64,000 nt of DNA, taken from contig NZ_QNVY02000003.1 in assembly GCF_003314435.2 (NCBI RefSeq), positions 62,001 to 126,000 of the forward strand. Direction: 5' to 3'. This stretch comes from Flavobacterium petrolei. Lineage in GTDB: Bacteria > Bacteroidota > Bacteroidia > Flavobacteriales > Flavobacteriaceae. The translations under genes and the position numbers were made by a program. The notes under the pieces are model-generated. The model searched no databases. It was not told the DNA's origin and saw only the letters and a program-made list of their open reading frames with translations. This document shows positions 36,458-45,122 of the stretch, piece by piece (position 1 is the stretch's first letter; every line of letters starts with the position of its first letter).

Positions 36458-37060
36458 ATGAGTCTTTTTAGAAAAATTTTTGGTTCTAGTAATTCTACTT
36501 CTGAGGAAGATAAAGAAAGTGAATTTAGTAAATCCCATACTGAAAACGCTATCTCTATTGATGAACAATTTATCTTTAATTTTAAAAAAAATGGAGGCAA
36601 ATTTTTATATTGTGAAAATGCTGATGAAGTAAAAGAGCAGTTTGAAAATATATTAGAAGAAAACGACTGGTTTGAAAGTGAAGTTTTATGTTACGACCCA
36701 ACACTTTTTAGCATGCTTGAGGATAATAAACTTACGTATGACAAACCTGTAAATCCTAAATTCCTTCTCGCTAGTTGTGAAAATTTAATTGCAGATGAAG
36801 GTTCTATTTTATTTTCATCCAAACAAATCAAACAGCATAAACCAAACGAATTACCAGCAAACATTATTGTTTTAGCTAAAACAAGCCAAATCCTTGGTGC
36901 TAAAAGTGATGGATTAAGCGCCATTAAAAAGAAGTACGAAAGAGATTATCCTACCAACATTACTACAATAAAATATTTCGAGAAAGCCAAAGAAGAAGAC
37001 TTTACACAATACGGAAGTTCAGCTAAAAATCTTTATTTATTGCTTTTAGAAGATCTTTAA
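36458..37060 (+). CDS. LUD domain-containing protein (LutC/YkgG-like)
   Basis: 200 residues. An N-terminal charged stretch (residues 10-35, rich in Ser and Glu) precedes a LUD-type fold: FKKNGGKFLYCENADEVKEQF, the strand-rich middle and NLIADEGSILFSSKQIK, where LUD proteins have a conserved A-D-GS motif. LutC helps oxidise lactate in other bacteria, but no lutA/lutB is near and the partner is unknown. It is 1 bp upstream of cdsA, so it travels with the phospholipid genes. Confidence 0.82.
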   Translation: MSLFRKIFGSSNSTSEEDKESEFSKSHTENAISIDEQFIFNFKKNGGKFLYCENADEVKEQFENILEENDWFESEVLCYDPTLFSMLEDNKLTYDKPVNPKFLLASCENLIADEGSILFSSKQIKQHKPNELPANIIVLAKTSQILGAKSDGLSAIKKKYERDYPTNITTIKYFEKAKEEDFTQYGSSAKNLYLLLLEDL

Positions 37061-37061
37061 A

Positions 37062-37952
37062 ATGAACGAAACTCTAAAACGAGGTATATCTGGAGCGGTT
37101 TATATTATTCTATTACTTGCTTCTATTCTATATTCAACAGAAAGCTTTTTTATCCTTTTTGGTATATTCCTTATCATTACAGTTTATGAATTTTGTAATT
37201 TAGTTTCAATACACAAAGTTTTTCCAATTATTTTAGCCATAGTTATATATGCTCTTGTAACTTTAGTGAGTCACTACAATACACTTACTGCAAATACTTT
37301 AAATCAGATTTTAAACACTGATTATTTAATTGATATAAATATACAACAGTTGGATATCGTTTTATTAGTGATAGCTTTAGTTGTTTCTATAAAATGTATT
37401 CTTTTTTTGTTTTATGACAACATTCAAAAAATAAGCACTTCTTCCAAATATTTGTATTTATTAGGCTATATAATTTTGCCTTTTGTGTTTATTACTAAAA
37501 TTTCATTTGGTATCAATGACTATAATCCTAAAATCATAATTGGATTATTTATCTTGATCTGGACAAATGATACTTTTGCTTACATTGTTGGTAAATCTAT
37601 AGGAAGAACAAAATTATTCGAAAAAATTTCTCCTAAAAAAACAGTAGAAGGATTCTTAGGCGGAATACTTTTTGCCATTTTAGCGGGATATTTAATCTCA
37701 AAATATTACATCAAGGCCAATCCTGAATTTAGTGAGAGATCTATATTAATCTGGACTTCTATAGCTGTTATTGTAGGAATTGCAGGGACTATTGGAGACT
37801 TAATCGAATCCAAATTCAAGCGTATTGCAGGAGTAAAAGACAGCGGAAGCATAATGCCTGGCCATGGAGGTATACTAGATCGTTTAGATAGTGTTATATT
37901 TGTAGCACCAATTATATTTTTATTTTATCAAATTTTAAACTATGTTTCATAA
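37062..37952 (+). CDS. cdsA: phosphatidate cytidylyltransferase
   Basis: 296 residues with about eight hydrophobic segments. The CdsA signature is at the end: KRIAGVKDSGSIMPGHGGILDRLDS, preceded by WTNDTFAYIVGKSIGRTKL and SPKKTVEGFLGG. It makes CDP-diacylglycerol from phosphatidate and CTP in the inner membrane. It overlaps psd by 11 bp, so the CDP-DAG pathway to phosphatidylethanolamine is encoded together, although phosphatidylserine synthase itself is not in the window. Confidence 0.95.
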   Translation: MNETLKRGISGAVYIILLLASILYSTESFFILFGIFLIITVYEFCNLVSIHKVFPIILAIVIYALVTLVSHYNTLTANTLNQILNTDYLIDINIQQLDIVLLVIALVVSIKCILFLFYDNIQKISTSSKYLYLLGYIILPFVFITKISFGINDYNPKIIIGLFILIWTNDTFAYIVGKSIGRTKLFEKISPKKTVEGFLGGILFAILAGYLISKYYIKANPEFSERSILIWTSIAVIVGIAGTIGDLIESKFKRIAGVKDSGSIMPGHGGILDRLDSVIFVAPIIFLFYQILNYVS

Positions 37953-38595
37953 AGAAGGAACCCAATCTATTTTATTAGGCACCATTTTCACAGCTGTTGT
38001 CCTTTTATTGTCTGACAATTTTATAGACACCAATTGGCTTAAAATGGCCATTCAAATAGCAGCGTTATTGCTTTTGATCATCATATTACAATTTTTCAGA
38101 AACCCAAAAAGAACTGTCGTACTTAATGACAATCAGATTCTGGCTCCTGTTGACGGTAAAGTTGTGGTTATAGAAGAAGTTTATGAAGGCGAATATTTCA
38201 AAGAAAAACGTTTGCAAATATCAATTTTCATGTCGCCAATAAACGTGCACGTTACGCGATATGGTTTAAGTGGACTAGTAAAATTCAGCAAATACCATCC
38301 TGGAAAATTCTTAGTGGCTTGGCACCCAAAAGCAAGTGAGGAAAACGAAAGAACAACTATTGTTATCGAAAACAAAACCTTTGGTGAAGTGTTATACCGA
38401 CAAATTGCCGGTGCACTAGCCCGACGAATTGTAAATTATGCAGTAGAAGGAACTCAAGTAGTTCAGGGAACTGATGCTGGTTTCATAAAATTTGGTTCTA
38501 GAGTTGATATTTTTTTACCTCTTGGAACACCTATAAATGTCGTATTAAACCAAAAAGCAATTGGAGGAAAGACAGTAATTGCGACCAAAGCATAA
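37942..38595 (+). CDS. psd: phosphatidylserine decarboxylase (short archaeal-type)
   Basis: 217 residues. The protein starts with two membrane segments, then APVDGKVVVIEE, FMSPINVHVTRYGLSGLV and KFGSRVDIF, where G-S186 is the self-cleavage site that makes the pyruvoyl group. This is the short Psd family, smaller than the 320-residue Escherichia coli enzyme. It forms phosphatidylethanolamine, the main Flavobacterium phospholipid. It overlaps cdsA and touches the ACBP gene by one base. Confidence 0.93.
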   Translation: MFHKEGTQSILLGTIFTAVVLLLSDNFIDTNWLKMAIQIAALLLLIIILQFFRNPKRTVVLNDNQILAPVDGKVVVIEEVYEGEYFKEKRLQISIFMSPINVHVTRYGLSGLVKFSKYHPGKFLVAWHPKASEENERTTIVIENKTFGEVLYRQIAGALARRIVNYAVEGTQVVQGTDAGFIKFGSRVDIFLPLGTPINVVLNQKAIGGKTVIATKA

Positions 38596-38864
38596 TGATT
38601 GAAAAAGATTTAAATACCCGATTTCTGGAAGCTGTAGAAATAGCCTCCGAAATGACACAAGCATCTTTACCACAAGATGTTCAATTGCGACTGTATGCGT
38701 TTTACAAACAAGCTACCTTGGGAACTTTAGATCTAAAACAAAATTCTTCTTACCATTTAAGAGATGCTTTTAAAACCAATGCTTGGATGCAAATCAGTCA
38801 TCTGAGTCCGGATGAATCTAAAGAACAGTATATCGAATTAATTCATTCTCTGTTAAAAAAATAA
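38595..38864 (+). CDS. acyl-CoA-binding protein
   Basis: 89 residues, the standard size. The ACBP pattern is visible in LNTRFLEAVEIASEM-like helix 1, QLRLYAFYKQATLGTLD (the YxxYKQAT-type acyl-CoA contact) and AWMQISHLSPDESKEQYIELI. It carries long-chain acyl-CoA in the cytoplasm. Bacterial ACBP genes are sporadic; here it shares a base with psd and so is in the lipid-synthesis operon, which fits its job. Confidence 0.93.
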   Translation: MIEKDLNTRFLEAVEIASEMTQASLPQDVQLRLYAFYKQATLGTLDLKQNSSYHLRDAFKTNAWMQISHLSPDESKEQYIELIHSLLKK

Positions 38865-38871
38865 TCTAATC

Positions 38872-39645
38872 ATGAAAAATTTATTTTTTTTAGGTCCTAT
38901 TGTAATTCTCTTAATGACATTACAATCCTGCAATGACAAAAAATTAATTGAAGTAGTTGAAGTCCCTTTACCAACTGATATTCAAGAAAAAATAGCCATT
39001 GGCTCTCCTGATGACGTGAAAGCTGATGAAGGATCATTTCAAATGGACAAGTTGCCTTATGCTTATGATGCATTATCGCCTAGCATATCAGCCACAACTT
39101 TAGAAATGCATTATTCCAAGCACTATCTAACATACACAAATAATTTGAATAGAGCCATAGTAGGAACTCCTTTAGAGAATTTGACAATAGAAGAAGTATT
39201 AGCCAAATTAGATCCTAACGATGCTGTAATTCGTAATAATGCCGGTGGATTTTACAATCATTCCTTATATTGGAAATGCATGGCACCAAAATCTGGTGGT
39301 GAACCAAGTAATGCATTAGCCGAAGCTATTACAAGAGATTTTGGATCTTTCGATAACTTTACGTCACTATTTAAAGATGAAGCAACAAAACAATTTGGTT
39401 CCGGTTGGGCTTGGCTTATAGTTGATAGAACTGGAAAACTTCAAATAACAAGTACCGCAAATCAAGACAATCCTTTGATGCGTAATGCACTTATTCCCGG
39501 AACACCAGTATTAGCATTAGATGTTTGGGAACATGCTTATTATCTAGATTACCAATACCGAAGAAAAAATTATATTGATGCATTTTTCAATGTAATTAAT
39601 TGGAGAAAAGTGGAAGAAAATTACGATGCTGCTGCAAAAAAATAG
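38872..39645 (+). CDS. Fe/Mn superoxide dismutase, predicted lipoprotein
   Basis: 257 residues, longer than the usual about 200 because of an N-terminal extension. It begins with a lipoprotein signal (FLGPIVILLMTLQSC, lipidated C20) and about 25 polar residues before the enzyme starts at FQMDKLPYAYDALSP. The four metal ligands fit HYSKHY, GGFYNHSLYW and DVWEHAYYLDYQYRR. It removes superoxide, here presumably in the periplasm or at the surface. The gene follows ACBP by 7 bp and ends in a perfect palindromic terminator. Confidence 0.92.
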   Translation: MKNLFFLGPIVILLMTLQSCNDKKLIEVVEVPLPTDIQEKIAIGSPDDVKADEGSFQMDKLPYAYDALSPSISATTLEMHYSKHYLTYTNNLNRAIVGTPLENLTIEEVLAKLDPNDAVIRNNAGGFYNHSLYWKCMAPKSGGEPSNALAEAITRDFGSFDNFTSLFKDEATKQFGSGWAWLIVDRTGKLQITSTANQDNPLMRNALIPGTPVLALDVWEHAYYLDYQYRRKNYIDAFFNVINWRKVEENYDAAAKK

Positions 39646-39662
39646 CGTTCGTTTCTAATCAT

Positions 39663-39698
39663 AAAAAATGCTGATATAAATTTATATCAGCATTTTTT
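39663..39698. terminator. bidirectional perfect palindrome terminator
   Basis: AAAAAATGCTGATATAAA is followed directly by its exact complement (39681-39698): 18-bp arms with no unpaired loop. It lies between the convergent sod and GH13 genes. Confidence 0.92.
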
Positions 39699-39728
39699 TT
39701 ATCTTTTTATTAGTATAAAAAACTCTTT

Positions 39729-41597
39729 TTACAATTGATAAATGAATGATTCTGAAGGTGCGATTGTAATTTGAGCTTTGCCTTCACCATTCAAAACCTG
39801 AAGCTGAACAGCACTTTTATGATACAACTGATCCGTTGTAGTATAATTTCCATCTTTCAATTTCCATTTTTGAATGATATCTGAAGGAATTTTTAATTCG
39901 AAATTACTGGTCGTAAGCCAAGAAAAATTAGTGACAATTATTAGTTTTTGGGTATCAGACCAGCGTGTGAAAGCATAAATTCCAGGATCGTAACCTTGAG
40001 TTGTTTGGCGATTAAGTGTTTGAATTTCTTGGTATTTACCCATTAAAGCCGAACTATTTAACGAGAAATTCAATATTTTTTTATAAAAATCACGCAACTC
40101 CTTTTCATCCTTTGTCAACTGACCTCCATCAAATTTCCCGCCGTTCATCCAGCGTTGATGACTCGGAACTCCAATATAATCAAAAATTGATGTTCTGGAA
40201 TGAGTACCAAATCCTGCATTTTCATTCCCAGCCTCACCTACTTCCTGACCAAAATAAACCATCGTAGGCGAAGTGCTTATGGTAGTCGAAACCACCATCA
40301 AAGGCTTTCCTTTTTGTGGCGTTCCAGCAAATTCTGGGCTTGCCAATCGCTGTTCGTCGTGATTGTCCAGAAAATGCAACATGTGATGCTCAATATCTCC
40401 CATTCCGTTTTGTATATCTGATAGTCCATCAGGCAGGGATCTTCCTTGAATGATATCTTTTAATTTATCATAGGTTTCTACTTTATCATACAAATAATCC
40501 ATTTTACCAAGATGAATATAATTTCTGTATTCTTTAGGATTATACACTTCGGCTAATAAAAAAGCATTAGGATTATTTATCTTAATTGCCGAATTCATGT
40601 AGCTCCAAAATTCATACGGAACCATTTCGGCCATATCAAATCGAAAACCATCTACTCCTTTTGCAGTCCAATACAACGCAATGTCTTTGAATTTATCCCA
40701 AGAATCCGGAACATCTTTTCCTTTCCAAAATTTGAAATGTTCCTGATACGATTTTGAATCAAAACCAGCAGGAAGCTCCGGAAAATCTTTGGAGCCATCC
40801 GGACGAATACCATAATTTACTTTTATCGTTTCATACCAGTCATTACGGTCGGGTTTTGCCAAACGAGAACCATTACCAGTCCATTTTGCAGGGCTTTCTG
40901 CGAATTTACCATCAATTAATGGATTCTTTTCTCCATTTAATGGTTTGTCCGTGTCCGGGATTTCAAAATGTGTATTTGGAATATAATAGAAGTTATTATC
41001 TCTTTTGTATTCAACAGTTGTATCATCATCAGCACCAAAATCTCTAACACCTACCGGATTGCTCTTTCCTTCATATTTGCGCGCAATGTGATTGGGAACA
41101 ATATCGATAATCACTTTTAATCCCGTTTTGTGAGTTCGCGCAATTAAGGCTTCAAATTCCTGCAAACGATTTTCAGGATTGACTGCCAAATCTGGATTTA
41201 CATTGTAATAATCTTTTACGGCATATGGAGAACCAGCACGTCCTTTGACCACTTCCGGATCATCATTGGAAATACCAATAGCGGAATAATCCCGTATCAC
41301 GGCATGATGCGGAACTCCGGTGTACCATATATAAGTAACTCCCAAATCCTTGATTTCCTGCAATGCTGTTTCCGTAAAATCATTGAACTTCCCTACTCCA
41401 TTTTCCTCAATGGTTCCCCAAGGTTTATTGGTGGTATTTTTATTTCCAAACAATCGGGTAAAAACCTGATATACAACTTCTTTTTTATTATTGACTAACT
41501 GTTTCTGTTCTACGTTCATTTTTAAATCTTTCGTTTTACAAGCCGTTGCAAAAAACATCGCGCTTATCCCTGCAACAATAGTTATTTTTTTCATCAT
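39729..41597 (-). CDS. GH13 alpha-amylase family lipoprotein
   Basis: 622 residues. A lipoprotein signal (ITIVAGISAMFFATAC, lipidated cysteine near 20) is followed by the TIM barrel with DIVPNHIARKY (region I), GFRFDMAEM (region II, nucleophile D), FLLAEVYNP (region III, acid/base E) and FLDNHDEQR (region IV). The C-terminal about 90 residues are the beta domain. It should hydrolyse alpha-glucans; substrate and product are not determined. There is no SusC/SusD pair nearby, so it is not part of a starch locus in this window. Confidence 0.9.
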   Translation of the reverse strand: MMKKITIVAGISAMFFATACKTKDLKMNVEQKQLVNNKKEVVYQVFTRLFGNKNTTNKPWGTIEENGVGKFNDFTETALQEIKDLGVTYIWYTGVPHHAVIRDYSAIGISNDDPEVVKGRAGSPYAVKDYYNVNPDLAVNPENRLQEFEALIARTHKTGLKVIIDIVPNHIARKYEGKSNPVGVRDFGADDDTTVEYKRDNNFYYIPNTHFEIPDTDKPLNGEKNPLIDGKFAESPAKWTGNGSRLAKPDRNDWYETIKVNYGIRPDGSKDFPELPAGFDSKSYQEHFKFWKGKDVPDSWDKFKDIALYWTAKGVDGFRFDMAEMVPYEFWSYMNSAIKINNPNAFLLAEVYNPKEYRNYIHLGKMDYLYDKVETYDKLKDIIQGRSLPDGLSDIQNGMGDIEHHMLHFLDNHDEQRLASPEFAGTPQKGKPLMVVSTTISTSPTMVYFGQEVGEAGNENAGFGTHSRTSIFDYIGVPSHQRWMNGGKFDGGQLTKDEKELRDFYKKILNFSLNSSALMGKYQEIQTLNRQTTQGYDPGIYAFTRWSDTQKLIIVTNFSWLTTSNFELKIPSDIIQKWKLKDGNYTTTDQLYHKSAVQLQVLNGEGKAQITIAPSESFIYQL

Positions 41598-41662
41598 AAA
41601 AAATTATTTATACTGATTTCAATTCTTTTAATAGCAAAATGAATATCAATTTTTAAATTTAA

Positions 41663-41782
41663 TATTTTTTAAATAAAAGAAGTCTATATCGTTTGAAATT
41701 AAATAATTCTGTTTTCAAAAAAGAACACTACAACGAAGGAGTTACGGCATTTGTTGATAACTTTAATAAGGAAAAGTCATAG
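41663..41782 (+). pseudogene. possible remnant with crotonase-like C-terminal tail
   Basis: A short open frame from after a stop at 41660 to a TAG at 41780. It encodes LNNSVFKKEHYNEGVTAFVDNFNKEKS at the end, split here as VFKKEHYNEGVTAFV and DNFNKEKS. The HxEGVTAFxxxR/K-type ending is the classic C-terminus of enoyl-CoA hydratases, but no other part of such an enzyme is present. If real it is a decayed fragment; chance remains possible. Confidence 0.2.
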
Positions 41783-41871
41783 CTTTGACTCCCCATTGAC
41801 TAATTATAAATAAATCCTAATATGGATTAGGATTGTTTCCTTTTTCATAAATTTGACAAAAATTAAATCCA

Positions 41872-43503
41872 TTGAAGAAATCACTGTTTTTCCTTTGTTA
41901 TTGTTTGCTACTGTTTGTCACTAATTTGGTTTTGGCGCAAGCCCCCAAAAAAATTATTGTAGAAAACTCTGATTTTGCCGATGTAAATCAAGTAGAAGTT
42001 CCTGATGCTTTATTGCTTATGGGAAACGTACGTGTCAATCATGATGGCGTTGTAATGACATGTAACAAAGCCTATTATTTCCAAAAAGAAAACTACATAA
42101 AGGCTTTTGGAAATGTGCAAATGGTTCAAGGTGACACTTTATTTTTGAACAGTAAATATGCGGAATACAACGGAAATGTAAAAAAAGCGTATGCTTCCGG
42201 AGATGCCGTAATGAGTTCACCAGATGCAACTTTGACCACAGAAATAATTAATTTTGATCGAAACATTCAAGAAGTATTCTACGACACTCCGGGCACAATT
42301 ACGAACAAAGACAATACGCTTAAAAGTAATTCAGGAAGATATTACGTTAAACAAAAAAAATTCCAGTTCCTGACTGCGGTTACCATCACAAATCCAACGT
42401 ATGTAATTAAATCAAATCACTTGGATTATTTCAGTAATTCCGGGCATTCGTATCTTTTTGGGCCTTCAACAATTACCAGTAAAGCCAATTACATTTATAC
42501 CGAAAAAGGTTTTTATGATACCAAAAAAAATCTGGCGCATTTCCTAAATAAATCCTACATCAGATACGATGATCGGGTCATTAAGGGCGACAGTTTGTAT
42601 TATGATCGAAACCGTGAATTTGCATCGGCAACACGAAATGTAAAAATAACGGATTCCATCAATCGCGGAATCGTAAAGGGGCATTATGCCGAAGTGTATA
42701 AAAAACTGGATTCCATGTATGTGACTAAAAGAGCCGTTGCCGTGAATTTTGTCGAAAATGACTCAGTTTACATCCACGGAAAAAAATTAATGGTTACTGG
42801 AAAAGAAGGAAACCGAATTATAAGAGCGTTCAATAATGTTCGATTCTTCAAAACGGACATGAGTGGTAAATGTGATTCGATTCATTCGAGTTCTAAAACA
42901 GCTTTGACAAAAATGATTGGCAATCCGATACTTTGGAACGCAGAAAATCAAATTACTGGTGATGTTATGCATCTTATAGGAAATAATACAACAAAAAAAC
43001 TAGATTCACTCAAAGTGCTCAATAATACATTCATCGTCTCCAAAGACACCATAGGAACTGGCTATAATCAAGTTAAGGGACAAGATCTCTATGGCAAGTT
43101 TGAGGAGGGAAAACTTCATTACGTTGATGTCGTAAAAAATGCCGAAGTAATTTATTACATGCGAAACGAAGCGCAAGAGCTCATAGGTATCAACAAAAAC
43201 AAAAGCAGTAAAATCAACCTTATTATTGAAGATAATGAGGTCGAAACCATTACCTTTTTTCAACAAATAGATGGCGATATTTTTCCGGAAAAGGATTTAC
43301 CAGAAAATGCCAGAAAACTGCGAGGACTAGTCTGGCGTGGCGATGAACGAATAAAATCGAAGGATGATATTTTTCCTCCCGAAGAAAATGAAGACAACGA
43401 CAAAATAGCAAAAGCTACCAAGGTGTCTGAAGCCAAAGAGGATATTCCTATGAAAATCCGTAAAGAAACACTGAATTATGATAAGAAGAAAGTGAAAAAA
43501 TAG
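41872..43503 (+). CDS. OstA-like protein (LptA/LptD N-terminal domain)
   Basis: 543 residues from a TTG at 41872; no ATG lies near and the TTG begins a good signal peptide (KKSLFFLCYCLLLFVTNLVLAQ). A -7 box (TAAATTTG, 41848-41855) is 17 bp upstream. Repeating beta-jellyroll OstA units are seen (VRVNHDGVVMTCNKAYYFQKENYIKAFGNVQMVQGDTL, then ANYIYTEKGFYDTKKNLAHF). Such proteins bridge lipopolysaccharide across the periplasm; the long Bacteroidota form may serve as LptA. The C-terminus is charged. Single gene. Confidence 0.85.
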   Translation: MKKSLFFLCYCLLLFVTNLVLAQAPKKIIVENSDFADVNQVEVPDALLLMGNVRVNHDGVVMTCNKAYYFQKENYIKAFGNVQMVQGDTLFLNSKYAEYNGNVKKAYASGDAVMSSPDATLTTEIINFDRNIQEVFYDTPGTITNKDNTLKSNSGRYYVKQKKFQFLTAVTITNPTYVIKSNHLDYFSNSGHSYLFGPSTITSKANYIYTEKGFYDTKKNLAHFLNKSYIRYDDRVIKGDSLYYDRNREFASATRNVKITDSINRGIVKGHYAEVYKKLDSMYVTKRAVAVNFVENDSVYIHGKKLMVTGKEGNRIIRAFNNVRFFKTDMSGKCDSIHSSSKTALTKMIGNPILWNAENQITGDVMHLIGNNTTKKLDSLKVLNNTFIVSKDTIGTGYNQVKGQDLYGKFEEGKLHYVDVVKNAEVIYYMRNEAQELIGINKNKSSKINLIIEDNEVETITFFQQIDGDIFPEKDLPENARKLRGLVWRGDERIKSKDDIFPPEENEDNDKIAKATKVSEAKEDIPMKIRKETLNYDKKKVKK

Positions 43504-43599
43504 TATTAGTGTTCATCCCGAAGTTTCGGGAACAGTTTTCATTCTCAAGCTACAGACAACAGCTTTCAGGATATCCGATTAAAAAATACTTTTAAAAAA

Positions 43600-43638
43600 C
43601 TTCGTGAACTTTACGAAAAAAACTTCGTGAACTTTGCG
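43600..43638. repeat. two 16-bp direct repeats, period 23
   Basis: CTTCGTGAACTTTACG (43600-43615) and CTTCGTGAACTTTGCG (43623-43638), separated by seven A. They lie just before the aminotransferase TTG start. Sequences of this kind recur between Flavobacterium genes as I remember them; a database count would settle it. Confidence 0.55.
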
Positions 43639-43655
43639 GTTAAATTTCTAAAAAA

Positions 43656-44843
43656 TTGAATACTGATTTCTTAAAATACCAAGCGCAAACCTCACCCTAT
43701 CCATTGGGTATGGAAGTGTCACATGCTGTAGGTTCTTATATTTACGATACTAATTCTAAGAAATACTTGGATTTTGTAGCTGGAGTTTCGGCTTGCGCTT
43801 TGGGACACCAACACCCGAGAGTCAATCAAGCCATCAAAGATCAGTTAGACAAATACTCTCACGTCATGGTGTATGGCGAATATTCACAAAGTCCTGCAGT
43901 TCAATATTGCAAATTGTTAGCGTCACACCTGCCCGCTCCTTTAGACAAAACCTACCTGGTCAATTCAGGAACAGAAGCTATTGAAGGTGCCTTAAAACTC
44001 GCAAGAAGAACCACCGGAAGAAGTCAGTTGATTTCGTGTCATAATGCGTATCATGGCAATACTATGGGCTCTATGAGTGTCATGGGATTTGAAGAACGTA
44101 AACAAATTTTTCGTCCGTTGATTCCTGATGTTGATTTCATCACCTTTAACAACGAAGAAGATTTACAAAAAATAACGATTAAAACAGCAGGAATTATTCT
44201 GGAAACCATTCAGGGTGGCGCCGGATTTATTCAGCCACACAATGATTTCCTTAAAAAAGTGCGCGAGCGTTGCACCGAAGTTGGTGCGATGATGATACTG
44301 GATGAAATCCAACCGGGCTTCGGGAGAACTGGAAAACTTTTTGGATTTCAGAATTATGATGTAGTTCCTGATATCGTGGTTATGGGAAAAGGAATGGGCG
44401 GCGGCATGCCAGTGGGCGCTTTTACGGCTTCCTCTGCTATGATGAATTTGTTAAGCGATAATCCAAAATTAGGACATATCACCACTTTTGGAGGTCACCC
44501 TGTCATTGCGTCAGCCTGCTTAGCGACTTTGCAGGAAATAACTGAGACCAATCTCATGGCCGATGCTATGGATAAAGAAAAGCTATTCCGATCACTTTTG
44601 GTACATCCTTTGATAGAAGAAATAAGAGGAAAAGGATTGATGCTAGCCGCAATGACCAAAAGTGCCGATATAACAAACGAAGTGATTCTTAAATGTCAAG
44701 ACAAAGGACTCATTTTATTCTGGTTACTGTTTGAAGGTTGCGCCATTAGAATAACACCTCCTCTAACCATTTCTGAAGAAGAAATACGAGAAGGTTGTAG
44801 TATCATACTTGAAGTAATGGATGAAATGATGAGTGAAGAATGA
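43656..44843 (+). CDS. class III aminotransferase (acetylornithine/ornithine type)
   Basis: 395 residues from a TTG at 43656; the next methionine (residue 19) is too far in. The PLP-fold of class III enzymes is complete: GVSACALGHQHPRV, VNSGTEAIEGALKLARR, YHGNTMGSMSVMG, LDEIQPGFGRTGKLFGF and VMGKGMGGGMPVGAF, where the lysine in GKG binds PLP. Annotated relatives act on ornithine, acetylornithine or aspartate-like amino donors, and the substrate is not decidable. The gene stands alone between OstA and TPR genes; the argDBC cluster is not here. Confidence 0.88.
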   Translation: MNTDFLKYQAQTSPYPLGMEVSHAVGSYIYDTNSKKYLDFVAGVSACALGHQHPRVNQAIKDQLDKYSHVMVYGEYSQSPAVQYCKLLASHLPAPLDKTYLVNSGTEAIEGALKLARRTTGRSQLISCHNAYHGNTMGSMSVMGFEERKQIFRPLIPDVDFITFNNEEDLQKITIKTAGIILETIQGGAGFIQPHNDFLKKVRERCTEVGAMMILDEIQPGFGRTGKLFGFQNYDVVPDIVVMGKGMGGGMPVGAFTASSAMMNLLSDNPKLGHITTFGGHPVIASACLATLQEITETNLMADAMDKEKLFRSLLVHPLIEEIRGKGLMLAAMTKSADITNEVILKCQDKGLILFWLLFEGCAIRITPPLTISEEEIREGCSIILEVMDEMMSEE

Positions 44844-44921
44844 TGATTAACGATTTTTGATTGCAGAAGTTGAACGATTGAATATATATTGAAATACCTA
44901 TTCAAAACAATTAGAAAAATT

Positions 44922-45001
44922 GGGAGCTATTCCTGCTATCCATTATAATCTTTTACTTTTTAAAGAAAAAAGTAAAAGGATTTCCACTCTTATCACGGCT
45001 A
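44922..45001 (-). repeat. structured dispersed element, copy B
   Basis: On the minus strand TAGCCGTGATAAGAGTGG, AAATCCTTTTACTTTTT, short loop, AAAAAGTAAAAGATT, ATAATGGATAGCAGGAAT, AGCTCC. It matches copy A at both flanks, while the central stem is longer (ACTTTTT/AAAAAGT), a compensated change. It lies in the gap between the aminotransferase and TPR genes. Confidence 0.6.
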
Positions 45002-45122
45002 TGGCATCCGTTTAAACCAACGCTTTTTTTGTTAATTAAATTGTTCACAACAATTCTAACTTTCCCTCACAGTACACGCACGATTCCCTAAATTTATTTA
45101 GGCCAAATTAAAAACACACAGT

